A stretch of DNA of 64,000 bases from Oscillospiraceae bacterium (GTDB taxonomy: Bacteria; Bacillota; Clostridia; Oscillospirales; Oscillospiraceae), in contig WQWC01000006.1 of assembly GCA_009785525.1 (NCBI GenBank), forward strand, positions 1 through 64,000, given 5' to 3'. Position numbers and translations under genes: made by a program. The notes under the pieces were generated by a model that saw only the letters and a list, made by a program, of their open reading frames with translations, was not told where the DNA came from and searched no databases. The number at the start of each line of letters is the position of its first letter. Position 1 is the first letter of the stretch. Shown in pieces: positions 25,163 to 32,599 of the stretch.

Positions 25163-25203
25163 GGCCATGGGCCGCAGGCGAAACAGTAACGCCTGCGGCC
25201 CAA
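25163..25203 (-). terminator. Intra-operon attenuating hairpin
   Basis: GGGCCGCAGGCG and CGCCTGCGGCCC form a 12-bp stem between the binding-protein stop and the first permease. It may stabilise the binding-protein mRNA or lower read-through. Confidence 0.65.
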
Positions 25204-25241
25204 CCATAAAACAGTATAATACTTAAAATTTAGTCAAACCC

Positions 25242-26894
25242 TTAGGCGTCAAGATCCACATAGATGTTCCTGAAGTCATGCGCCGAAGGATCGGGATTCA
25301 GCCTGATGCCGCCGAGTCCGTTAACGGCGACGTTGCCGAATACGCGCCAGAAAAGGTTCGTAAACGCCTGGTATTCCGCGACGATTTCTTGAACTTCCAT
25401 ATACATTGCTTCTCTTGCAGCCACGTCGCCCGTGCGTCTTGCTTCGTCAAGCAGTTCTGTAACGCGCGGGTTGTTGAACGTTGCCCTGTTCTGCGTGCCG
25501 CCCGGGATAAACGCCTGGCGCGCACTGCCTGCCGACGGATTTATCAGCGTGAAGAACACCACCATCTGATGATCCCCGCCATACACAGCGGAAGCGGAGA
25601 GTCCCGGCGGGTCCGTCTCGTCGATTCTGACGTTGATGCCTATTTCTTCAAGTTGCATCTGTATTATTCCCGCAGATCTTATAAATGTTGCTATAGCGAC
25701 AACCAAACCTACCTCTTCGCCGTTATATACGCTTCTCTCCAGATACTCGCGTGCGAGATCAAGGTTACGCTCCGGCAGCGGGATATCCCTGTTGCGGAAC
25801 TCGGTTCCGATACCCCAATACGCTCCATCAGTGAGATTGCCGTCCGCCCAGTCACCGGCCGAGCCGAAAGCGATCGCCTCACGGTTTAAGGTATGGACAA
25901 CAGCGCGCCTGAAATAGTAGCAGCCCGTAATGGGGTCATTGAGGTTGAATTGCAAGCCTTGCGGGTCGTTACTTGTTGTGGTCAGAATCATAAAGTCCGG
26001 GTTCGCCTGGAAATCCGCCATGTCCTCAGTCGGTGTGCCGAAACTGAGATGGGCAGCCCCGGTATTCATCATAATCGTCCGAGTCGCCATATCAGGCACG
26101 AAGCGCAGACGTACAAGCTCTGTTACCGGAATGGTTCCCCAGTAGTTCATGTTGCGGCGCAGCAGCGCGAAGTCGTTAGACACAAATTCTTCGACGGAGA
26201 ATGCGCCGGTGCCTATCCAGAAGCCGGTTTCCGGGTCTTCCGCTATGGCACGCTGACTCAATATGCCGGACGGCGGACGCGTGATAGCGAAGATAAAGTC
26301 AACATCAATACCGTCCAGAACGATTTCCAATGTGTAGTCATCCAGCACTTCAGCCGATACTACCGGACTCCAGTTGCCGGCCGCGTTGGACCCCAAGCCG
26401 TGTTCCTGTGCGTGCCGGATTGTCCATACAACATCTTCCGCCGTGAATGGGTCGCCGTTATGGAACGTGACGCCTTGGCGCAGGTTGAATATAAAGTGCT
26501 GATAGTCTTCGGTTTCGTAGCTCAGCGCCAGACTCGGAACAAATCCTTCACCGGGAATTTGATCAAAAAGCCTGTCGTGGATCATCGTCAGAACCCAGTT
26601 TGTGCTCGTCGCGTTTGCCCCGGGGTTGTGCGGATTAAGCACGACGATATTATTGTTGTCCACGATGATGTGCACCTCTTCGGCAAGTCGCGTACCTTCG
26701 ATAGCATCTTCATCAAGCTCGTCCAGAACAACGCCGCCGTCATCGTCAGGACGTATGATGTCGTCTTGCTGGGTCGCTTCTGTCGGGTCATCGGTTCCCG
26801 CCGGTGCCGGATCGTCGTTTGCGCATGCCGCTATCAGTCCCATAACCATAATGATAGCAAGCGCCAGGGCTATAATTCGCATTCTTTTCTTCAT
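25242..26894 (-). CDS. ABC peptide-type substrate-binding lipoprotein (family 5)
   Basis: Extracellular lipoprotein of 550 residues that would deliver peptides, or another ligand of SBP family 5, to the permeases encoded downstream. Signal peptide MKKRMRIIALALAIIMVMG followed by lipobox LIAAC with Cys24. An acidic, low-complexity linker (about 25-65) leads to the SBP_bac_5 fold (ALSYETEDYQHFIFNLRQGVTFHNG, FTAEDVVW). AAGGAGG precedes the ATG. The promoter is clear. The ligand cannot be told from sequence; the permeases resemble those for peptides, nickel and sugars. Confidence 0.92.
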   Translation of the reverse strand: MKKRMRIIALALAIIMVMGLIAACANDDPAPAGTDDPTEATQQDDIIRPDDDGGVVLDELDEDAIEGTRLAEEVHIIVDNNNIVVLNPHNPGANATSTNWVLTMIHDRLFDQIPGEGFVPSLALSYETEDYQHFIFNLRQGVTFHNGDPFTAEDVVWTIRHAQEHGLGSNAAGNWSPVVSAEVLDDYTLEIVLDGIDVDFIFAITRPPSGILSQRAIAEDPETGFWIGTGAFSVEEFVSNDFALLRRNMNYWGTIPVTELVRLRFVPDMATRTIMMNTGAAHLSFGTPTEDMADFQANPDFMILTTTSNDPQGLQFNLNDPITGCYYFRRAVVHTLNREAIAFGSAGDWADGNLTDGAYWGIGTEFRNRDIPLPERNLDLAREYLERSVYNGEEVGLVVAIATFIRSAGIIQMQLEEIGINVRIDETDPPGLSASAVYGGDHQMVVFFTLINPSAGSARQAFIPGGTQNRATFNNPRVTELLDEARRTGDVAAREAMYMEVQEIVAEYQAFTNLFWRVFGNVAVNGLGGIRLNPDPSAHDFRNIYVDLDA

Positions 26895-26994
26895 TTTGTA
26901 AATCCTCCTTCATAAAATTGCTGTTTTGCGTAAGTTGCCTTGGACAAAAAGTGCCAAATCTAACACTTTACGCATTCCGTGTACGGACGCAGTA

Positions 26995-27023
26995 ATTATA
27001 ACCCAAAATCCCGCGGAGGTCAA
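26995..27023 (-). promoter_or_regulatory. Promoter of the Opp-type operon
   Basis: Minus strand TTGACC (complement of 27018-27023), 17-nt spacer, perfect TATAAT (complement of 26995-27000), about 100 nt before the binding-protein start. Confidence 0.8.
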
Positions 27024-27171
27024 GAAATAATATTGTGATTTTTCACAGTTTTTATGAGAAAACTAGCTGTCACATAAGCGAATGATCTAGTAAAAGTTTG
27101 TTTATTGAACAGTTGGCTATGATTTGGCATGTCCGCTTGACCCAAATACGAACGCATCTTCATCCAAAAGC

Positions 27172-27258
27172 GCAACCACCCCGCCCCTGTGGGGTGTTCC
27201 TCGTCCCCCGTTCCAAAGCCCCCTTCGCAAGCCCCTTTATGCGCAAAGGGGCGGCGCG
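27172..27258. repeat. Degenerate mixed repeat (AACCACCCC plus CCCCCTTCG families)
   Basis: AACCACCCCGCCCCTGTGGGG followed by CCAAAGCCCCCTTCGC and CCCCTTTATGCGCAAAGGGG. The rest of the 498-nt gap holds only the two divergent promoters. Confidence 0.6.
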
Positions 27259-27321
27259 GATATTACCTCATAGTTAAATCCCCTTTTTTATGCCAAAAAA
27301 TTGCGTGAAGTGTTTTGCTAC

Positions 27322-27350
27322 TTGCCAAATCCTAAAATTCGTGGTATACT
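27322..27350 (+). promoter_or_regulatory. Promoter of the TrpX-like ABC operon
   Basis: TTGCCA (27322-27327), 17-nt spacer, TATACT (27345-27350). Confidence 0.7.
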
Positions 27351-27392
27351 ACAAAAACATGCAATAATTTAGCACAGTAAAGGAGTATTTCG

Positions 27393-28457
27393 ATGAAGAA
27401 GCTAAAAACACTTTTGGCCGTAGCGCTAATAATCACAGTGGGTGTGGCAGGTCTGGCGGGCTGCGCCCAAGACGACACGTATGATTCCACCGATGACACA
27501 TACGATTCCGCACAAAACGACACTCCCGATTCCGCCGCTGGTACTTACGATTTCACTGTCGGGATATTGTCAGGCGCGCATATCCCTGCTTTTGAGCTGG
27601 GCAGACCGGGGTTTGAAGACCGCTTGACAGGGCTTATGGAAGCGGAAGGACTGCGGGTGCAGTTTATATACCAGAATGCCGGCGGCGACCCCGCCATGTC
27701 TACGACTATCGCCAATACTTTCGCCTCCCGGCATGTGGATCTGATATTCTCCATGGGAACAGGCGCATCCCAACAGGCATTGCCAGTGGCAACTAATGCA
27801 GGCATACCATTGGTATACGGCATCATCACCGACCCTGTCGGCGCGGGCCTTGTTACTGATGTGTCCACAGGCTCATCAAGCGCGTTGCCGATGGAAACGC
27901 AGATAGAGTTGTTAGAAGAATTAACCGGAGGCACGCTGAATGCCGAGAACCGTGTTGCCTTTTTATACACAACGGATGAGGATAACTCAGTTGCCTCTCT
28001 TGGGCGGCTGCAGGGGGTTGCGCCCGCAGATACCATCGTGCCGTTTGGGATACCGGCAAACGGGTTGGATCATCTTCAACAGCTGTTTATTAATATTGCC
28101 GCAGACCCAACCATCCGTGCGATTTATATACCCCAGGACAATCAAATCACCGGCAATATGCAAATGGTGCAGAACTTAAACCGCAGTCAAAATCCGGAGC
28201 GCAGACTGCCTGTTGTCGTGGCGGATCTGCCTATCGTGGCAGAAGGGGCGATTGCGTCCTTATCTGTTGACTTCTCGGCCAATGGCGCCGCCGCCGCTGA
28301 TATCGCGTTTGATATCCTGGTAAACGGAACATGGCCGCAAACGTTCTATTCACCCACCGCCGCGTCACTGTCATTGTACATAAACGCGACGGAAGCAGAG
28401 GCCATTGGGTTTGTACTCCCAAGCGCCATGGCAGACCGGGCAAACAGGACATTCTAA
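27393..28457 (+). CDS. ABC substrate-binding lipoprotein, TrpX/DUF534 family
   Basis: A 354-residue lipoprotein: signal MKKLKTLLAVALIITVGVAG, lipobox LAGC with Cys24, an Asp/Thr-rich linker (about 25-50), then a periplasmic-binding fold of the TrpX/COG2984 type (FTVGILSGAHIPAFELGRPGF). Family members have been linked to tryptophan or tyrosine uptake through T-box control, but I see no T-box here, so the ligand is open. AAAGGAG precedes the ATG. First gene of a complete three-gene importer. Confidence 0.88.
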   Translation: MKKLKTLLAVALIITVGVAGLAGCAQDDTYDSTDDTYDSAQNDTPDSAAGTYDFTVGILSGAHIPAFELGRPGFEDRLTGLMEAEGLRVQFIYQNAGGDPAMSTTIANTFASRHVDLIFSMGTGASQQALPVATNAGIPLVYGIITDPVGAGLVTDVSTGSSSALPMETQIELLEELTGGTLNAENRVAFLYTTDEDNSVASLGRLQGVAPADTIVPFGIPANGLDHLQQLFINIAADPTIRAIYIPQDNQITGNMQMVQNLNRSQNPERRLPVVVADLPIVAEGAIASLSVDFSANGAAAADIAFDILVNGTWPQTFYSPTAASLSLYINATEAEAIGFVLPSAMADRANRTF

Positions 28458-28467
28458 GAGGATAATA

Positions 28468-29400
28468 ATGACGGCTAATACGTTTCTAACCAGTATATAT
28501 GGCAGTTTAGGGCAGGGGCTGTTATACGCCCCTGTGGCCATAGGCATTTATTTATCCTTACGCATTATGAAAAAACCGGACCTGACCATTGAGGGTACAT
28601 TTGCCTTTGGGGCTGTTATTGCCATGACTATGCTGCATCACGGCGCACATTTTATGACGACACTGATCGTCGCGCCTATAGGCGGGGCCGCCGCAGGGCT
28701 CGCTACCGCACTGATTCACACAAAGTTGAAAATAGACGGCATTATTTCCGGTCTGCTTGTAACCATGGCACTGTTTTCGATAAATTTATTCGTAATGGGG
28801 CGCAGCACTATTTCCGCGCCCCTTGACACTTTTATATTCGCCCCGATAAGGGCCCAGCTGGCGGCATCGGGTATGCAGTCTTTTCACGCACTGCTATGGT
28901 CGTACATAATCGTAGGGGCAATAGTCCTTGTTGTGGTTATTGCTGCTTTGTACTTCCTCTATAATACCTTATTCGGATTGTCAATCCGCGCCACGGGCGA
29001 TAACGAACGCATGGCCTGTTCCATTGGGATAAATACGGACGGCCGCAAGATTTGCTCCCTTATTGTATCAAACGCGATTACCGGGCTCGCCGGTGCGCTG
29101 GTTGCGCAGCAACAAAGCGGCGCGAACGTCAATTCAGGGACGGGCGTTCTCATCATTGGGCTTGCCGCGCTTGTTATAGGTGAAATCATTACGCCTAAAA
29201 ACGCAAGCATATTGACGCGATTATTATTTATTGCGCTTGGTTCGTTTATCTACTTTAGCTGTATATCCCTGGTATTAATCACCGGGATACTCAGCCCAGA
29301 TTGGACACGCTTGCTCACCGCTTTGCTCGCCTTGCTCGCACTGTGTATGCCTAAACTGCGGGAAGCTATCTTCAAGAAGCGGGCGGTGGAGATCAAATGA
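28468..29400 (+). CDS. ABC transporter permease, TrpY-like
   Basis: A 310-residue permease with 8-9 membrane helices of the BPD_transp_2/COG4120 group (SIYGSLGQGLLYAPVAIGIY, MKKPDLTIEGTFAFGAV). The coupling segment GDNERMACSIGINTDGRK contacts the ATPase. The ATG at 28468 with AAGAGGATA upstream, 10 nt after the binding-protein stop, is chosen over a longer frame overlapping that gene. It overlaps the ATPase gene by 4 nt (ATGA). Confidence 0.9.
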   Translation: MTANTFLTSIYGSLGQGLLYAPVAIGIYLSLRIMKKPDLTIEGTFAFGAVIAMTMLHHGAHFMTTLIVAPIGGAAAGLATALIHTKLKIDGIISGLLVTMALFSINLFVMGRSTISAPLDTFIFAPIRAQLAASGMQSFHALLWSYIIVGAIVLVVVIAALYFLYNTLFGLSIRATGDNERMACSIGINTDGRKICSLIVSNAITGLAGALVAQQQSGANVNSGTGVLIIGLAALVIGEIITPKNASILTRLLFIALGSFIYFSCISLVLITGILSPDWTRLLTALLALLALCMPKLREAIFKKRAVEIK

Positions 29401-30146
29401 TATCACTTAAAAATGTATCGCATGTTTTTGACAACGGGGTCGAAAAAAATCATGTGTTAAAATCTTTGACCCTGGACGTTCCTGAAGGGCAGTTTGTTAC
29501 TGTTATAGGCGGCAACGGCGCCGGCAAAAGTACACTTTTCAATGTTATAGACGGCAACCTGCGCCACACATCAGGATTAATAACCATTGACGGCAAAGAC
29601 GTCCTGCGGACAAGCCACAGCGCGCGTGCGGCGTTGATTGCCCGCGTTTTTCAAGACCCCAATACCGGCGTCTGTCCTGAGCTGACGATAGCTGAAAACA
29701 TGGCATTGGCTTATTCCCGCGGCAAATGGCCTCTGTTCCAATGGGCTATACGCAAAAAGGATATCGCTTTTTTTAAGGAAAGGCTGGCTGAGTTCGACCT
29801 GGGTCTTGAAAACATGCTGCGCAAGAAGGCGGCGCTGCTATCAGGCGGCCAACGTCAGGTCGTGACACTGCTTATGGCAACTCTGCAAAAACCAAAGCTG
29901 CTGCTGCTGGATGAACACACAGCGGCGCTGGACCCAAAGATTGCAAGGCAAGTTATGGGCATAACAAAAAAACTGGTTGACGAACAAAAAATTACAACCA
30001 TAATGATCTCGCATAACATGAGCGATGCGATTGCATATGGCGACAGGCTAATCATGCTTAACCTCGGCGAAATAGTTATGGATGTCCAAGGCCGTGAAAA
30101 ACAAGCGCTTACCCCGGCAGAATTGATAACAAAGTTTGAGGCATAG
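29397..30146 (+). CDS. ABC transporter ATP-binding protein, TrpZ-like
   Basis: A 249-residue ATPase of the COG1101 type. Walker A GGNGAGKST near 39-47, Q-loop in RVFQDP, signature LLSGGQRQ, Walker B LLLLDEHTAALD, and switch His in IMISHNM. The D-E-H after Walker B is typical of this subgroup. It powers the permease encoded by the overlapping upstream gene. The TAG stop is followed by GGTATTTG, not by a repeat end. Confidence 0.94.
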   Translation: MISLKNVSHVFDNGVEKNHVLKSLTLDVPEGQFVTVIGGNGAGKSTLFNVIDGNLRHTSGLITIDGKDVLRTSHSARAALIARVFQDPNTGVCPELTIAENMALAYSRGKWPLFQWAIRKKDIAFFKERLAEFDLGLENMLRKKAALLSGGQRQVVTLLMATLQKPKLLLLDEHTAALDPKIARQVMGITKKLVDEQKITTIMISHNMSDAIAYGDRLIMLNLGEIVMDVQGREKQALTPAELITKFEA

Positions 30147-30166
30147 GGTATTTGTAGTTGTTTTTC

Positions 30167-30274
30167 GTAGGGGATGATGGCAATCGTCCCGCGCAACAGA
30201 CAATCGTCCCGAAAACGGCCTGCCAAACGGGCGGATTGCTGGGGGTTTGCGGGCGGATTGCCATCCGCCCCTAC
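30167..30274. repeat. Composite GTAGGGG...CCCCTAC element
   Basis: Left hairpin GTAGGGGATGATGGCAATCG; right hairpin GGGCGGATTGCCATCCGCCC then CTAC. Confidence 0.85.
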
Positions 30275-30299
30275 AACGTTGCAAATGTGATTTTACGTT

Positions 30300-30351
30300 G
30301 TAGGGGCAACCGTCTCAGTCGCCCGCGGGACGTCGGGACGACGTCCTCTAC
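30300..30351. repeat. Composite GTAGGGG...CCTCTAC element
   Basis: GTAGGGG with core CAACCGTCTCAGTCGCC, then GGGACGTCGGGACGACGTCC and CTCTAC. It has a degenerate right end and sits next to the preceding element. Confidence 0.75.
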
Positions 30352-30376
30352 AGAACCGAATCAACAATGGCATGTC

Positions 30377-30405
30377 TTGACGTGCGGGCGTCCCTGTTGT
30401 ATAAT
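30377..30405 (+). promoter_or_regulatory. Promoter of the nitroreductase gene
   Basis: TTGACG (30377-30382), 17-nt spacer, perfect TATAAT (30400-30405). Confidence 0.85.
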
Positions 30406-30438
30406 ATTGCCAAAATACATAACAGGAGGACATAATAC

Positions 30439-30990
30439 ATGGAGTTTTTCGACCTTATACACGCGCGTTACAGTTACCGCGGCGAATTCGAGCCGACGCC
30501 CATCCCCAGGGAACATTTAGTTAAAATATGCGAAGCCGGAATACAAGCCCCCAGCGCGGGTAATTTGCAGTCCCAACGATTCTATATAGTAACAAATCCT
30601 GAGTTAATCGAGAAAATCCGCACGATTTTCCCTCATCCCGGAGTCGGAACCGCACCCGCGCTTGTGTTGCTGGTGTCTAAGCTTCTCAAATTCAAGATGG
30701 GGCCGAACGCCGCTCCCGACGCGCCGGACAGTCCGTTCGAAATTCAAGACTACGGTGCGGCTGCGCAAAATGTACTGCTCGCAATCGCGGACTTGGGGTA
30801 TACAACGGTATGGACGGACGGGCAGACGAACTTCAACAAAGACTTCCAGGATCAGATCAAATCAATAGTCGAACTGGACGACGACGCGTCGGTTCGCGCG
30901 GTGCTTCCCGTCGGTATCCCGAAAGACAAAAGCGCGGGGCGTATGTTCCCGCGGAAGCCGTTTGACGAACTTACGAAATTCTACGAATAA
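30439..30990 (+). CDS. Nitroreductase-family FMN oxidoreductase
   Basis: A 183-residue nitroreductase-fold protein. FMN-binding cues are ARYSYRGEFE (Arg-Ser/Tyr-x-Arg pattern) at the N-terminus, APSAGNLQSQRFYIV near 37-51, and the C-terminal half with DYGAAAQNVLLAIADLGYTTVW and LPVGIPKD. Such enzymes reduce quinones, nitro groups or iodotyrosine-like compounds using NAD(P)H; the physiological substrate is unknown. ACAGGAGG lies upstream of the ATG. Single gene with its own promoter and terminator. Confidence 0.9.
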   Translation: MEFFDLIHARYSYRGEFEPTPIPREHLVKICEAGIQAPSAGNLQSQRFYIVTNPELIEKIRTIFPHPGVGTAPALVLLVSKLLKFKMGPNAAPDAPDSPFEIQDYGAAAQNVLLAIADLGYTTVWTDGQTNFNKDFQDQIKSIVELDDDASVRAVLPVGIPKDKSAGRMFPRKPFDELTKFYE

Positions 30991-31003
30991 ATTCTAAAAA
31001 ACT

Positions 31004-31038
31004 ACCGCCGCGCCTTAAAAGCGCGGCGGCGGTTTTTT
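31004..31038. terminator. Bidirectional terminator
   Basis: ACCGCCGCGC and GCGCGGCGGCGG with TTTTTT on the plus strand and AGTTTTTTAG on the minus strand. It serves both the nitroreductase and the convergent aminotransferase gene. Confidence 0.88.
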
Positions 31039-31057
31039 GTGCAAACTGAGGATAAGT

Positions 31058-32218
31058 TTATTGTCCGTATGGCAGTAAAACAGAATCAATAGCCTCTGTA
31101 ATGCCTCTAATATGTGCTTCTTCAATCGTAAGTGGTGGATAGAATCTCAACAAGTTTATAGCAGGGGTAACAATAACACCTACGATGTAGCCCATATCAA
31201 ATAACTCTTGATGAATCTTTTCTAAAGGCAAATTATCATTGCGCCAAAATTCCATGACATACATTAAGCCTATGCCACGAACTTCTTTGATGCACTTGTG
31301 CTTTTCAAGTAATGATTTCAGTTCATTTTCAAGAATAAGCCCCATTTGCGCTGAACGCTCTATATAACCGTTATTCTTAATAACATCTATAACTTCATTT
31401 ACCACAGCGCACCCCAAAGGGTCATCTTGATGTGATTGAGCATATCTAAAACCGGATTTTTCTGCTTTATCGGCAATGGATTTTGTTAATGCAATAACAC
31501 TTACAGGGTAGCCGTTTCCGATTCCCTTACCGAAAGAAACAATATCCGGGCGCATATCGTAATGTTCAAAGCCAAACCATTTTCCCGTTCTTCCTGTGCC
31601 GGTTGTAACTTCGTCTACAACTATTATGCCACCAAATTCTTTTATCTTTTGTTCTATGGCTTTAATTAACTCTATAGGCGGCAGATTAACTGCGCCAGAA
31701 GCATTGCCCGGCTCGAATACAAAAGCTCCTATCTTATCAAAAGGTATGTTCTTCAAAAATTCGTCCGGATTCCCACTATATGCAGACAAATCAAGAGGAA
31801 GCCACTCATCTTTGCTTCGGGTTGCTGATATACCGTAAGACGATAGGAAAAAATTATTTATGTAAAGGAAATAGGGTTTGTCCATGATTTTCTTTGCTAA
31901 TTGCACCCCAAATTCAACGGCTTCACTGCCCGAAGTAAGAAAAACACATTTCCCGTCTGTGAAGTCAAGAATTTCAAGCACTTTTGTTGCCGCTTCGTCA
32001 ACTATTTTTGAAGTGTATCTATATCCGACATGAGCAAGCGTATCCAATTGATTAATTATTGCATTGTTTATCCGCGAGTTATTGTGTCCAAGTGAAAGAC
32101 ACCACACGCCTGCTTCAAAATCGACATATTTTTTACCGTTTTCATCAAAAACGTAACAATTATCACTTGAAACGATATTAGGATTTAACATTTTGTAGTT
32201 ACAACCTAATGTATTCAT
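31058..32218 (-). CDS. Class III PLP-dependent aminotransferase
   Basis: A 386-residue fold-type I aminotransferase of the acetylornithine/GABA family. The N-terminal substrate loop is YVDFEAGVWCLSLGHN; DEVTTGTGRTGKWFGFEH holds the PLP-phosphate contacts; the Schiff-base Lys lies in SFGKGIGNGYPVS near 229. Substrate unknown. Its codon use is much more AT-rich than the flavoprotein gene upstream, suggesting recent acquisition. AAAGGAG precedes the ATG. A hairpin separates it from the ferredoxin gene, so co-transcription is uncertain. Confidence 0.88.
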   Translation of the reverse strand: MNTLGCNYKMLNPNIVSSDNCYVFDENGKKYVDFEAGVWCLSLGHNNSRINNAIINQLDTLAHVGYRYTSKIVDEAATKVLEILDFTDGKCVFLTSGSEAVEFGVQLAKKIMDKPYFLYINNFFLSSYGISATRSKDEWLPLDLSAYSGNPDEFLKNIPFDKIGAFVFEPGNASGAVNLPPIELIKAIEQKIKEFGGIIVVDEVTTGTGRTGKWFGFEHYDMRPDIVSFGKGIGNGYPVSVIALTKSIADKAEKSGFRYAQSHQDDPLGCAVVNEVIDVIKNNGYIERSAQMGLILENELKSLLEKHKCIKEVRGIGLMYVMEFWRNDNLPLEKIHQELFDMGYIVGVIVTPAINLLRFYPPLTIEEAHIRGITEAIDSVLLPYGQ

Positions 32219-32236
32219 GTTTTACTCCTTTCTGCT

Positions 32237-32270
32237 AAACCGGAAAGGACGAGAATGTCCTTTCCGGTTT
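32237..32270 (-). terminator. Hairpin after the ferredoxin gene
   Basis: AAACCGGAAAGGAC (32237-32250) and GTCCTTTCCGGTTT (32257-32270), a perfect 14-bp stem with only a short T-run. Confidence 0.65.
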
Positions 32271-32281
32271 GAAAACGTCGC

Positions 32282-32581
32282 CTATTTCAGCTGGCCCACT
32301 TCTCCGCTTTCTTTGTTCTTCCAACGGGGTTTCAGCGGCAACGGCCAGTTGAACTTCGCCGCGCCGGGACAGGGGCAGTCATCGACACAGCAGCCGCAGT
32401 ACCAGCATTCTTCTGCGTGCAAAATGATGGGCGGCACGCCTTTCTCGGGATTCGGAATAAAAACATCGATCGGACATGTCTCCACACAGTGATTACACCC
32501 CGTGCAGACATTGGGATCGAATATCACAGGCGTACTGGGGGTTTGAATATTGGGAATCGCAAATACATCACGCTCTGACAT
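32282..32581 (-). CDS. Dicluster [4Fe-4S] ferredoxin partner of the flavoprotein
   Basis: A 99-residue protein with two complete cluster motifs: Cys26, 29, 32, 36 (CTGCNHCVETCP) and Cys59, 62, 65, 69 (CWYCGCCVDDCP), plus extra Cys64 and Cys71. The tail is rich in Pro, Lys and Trp (FNWPLPLKPRWKNK). It starts 18 nt after the stop of the FAD reductase gene, so it is almost certainly its electron-transfer subunit. The pair recalls the AprA/AprB and fumarate-reductase-like arrangement, but it is much smaller than a fumarate reductase iron-sulfur subunit. Confidence 0.88.
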   Translation of the reverse strand: MSERDVFAIPNIQTPSTPVIFDPNVCTGCNHCVETCPIDVFIPNPEKGVPPIILHAEECWYCGCCVDDCPCPGAAKFNWPLPLKPRWKNKESGEVGQLK

Positions 32582-32599
32582 AATTTTTCCTCCATTCTC

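Noticed and set aside
27058..27175. Small RNA in the gap between the Opp-type and TrpX-like operons
   Set aside because: No promoter-terminator pair beyond those of the flanking genes could be found.
27332..27523. Minus-strand frame over the TrpX-like promoter
   Set aside because: It overlaps the signal peptide region of a clear lipoprotein gene and has no RBS.
32237..32270. Riboswitch between ferredoxin and aminotransferase genes
   Set aside because: Only a simple perfect hairpin is present; no aptamer motif is recognisable.
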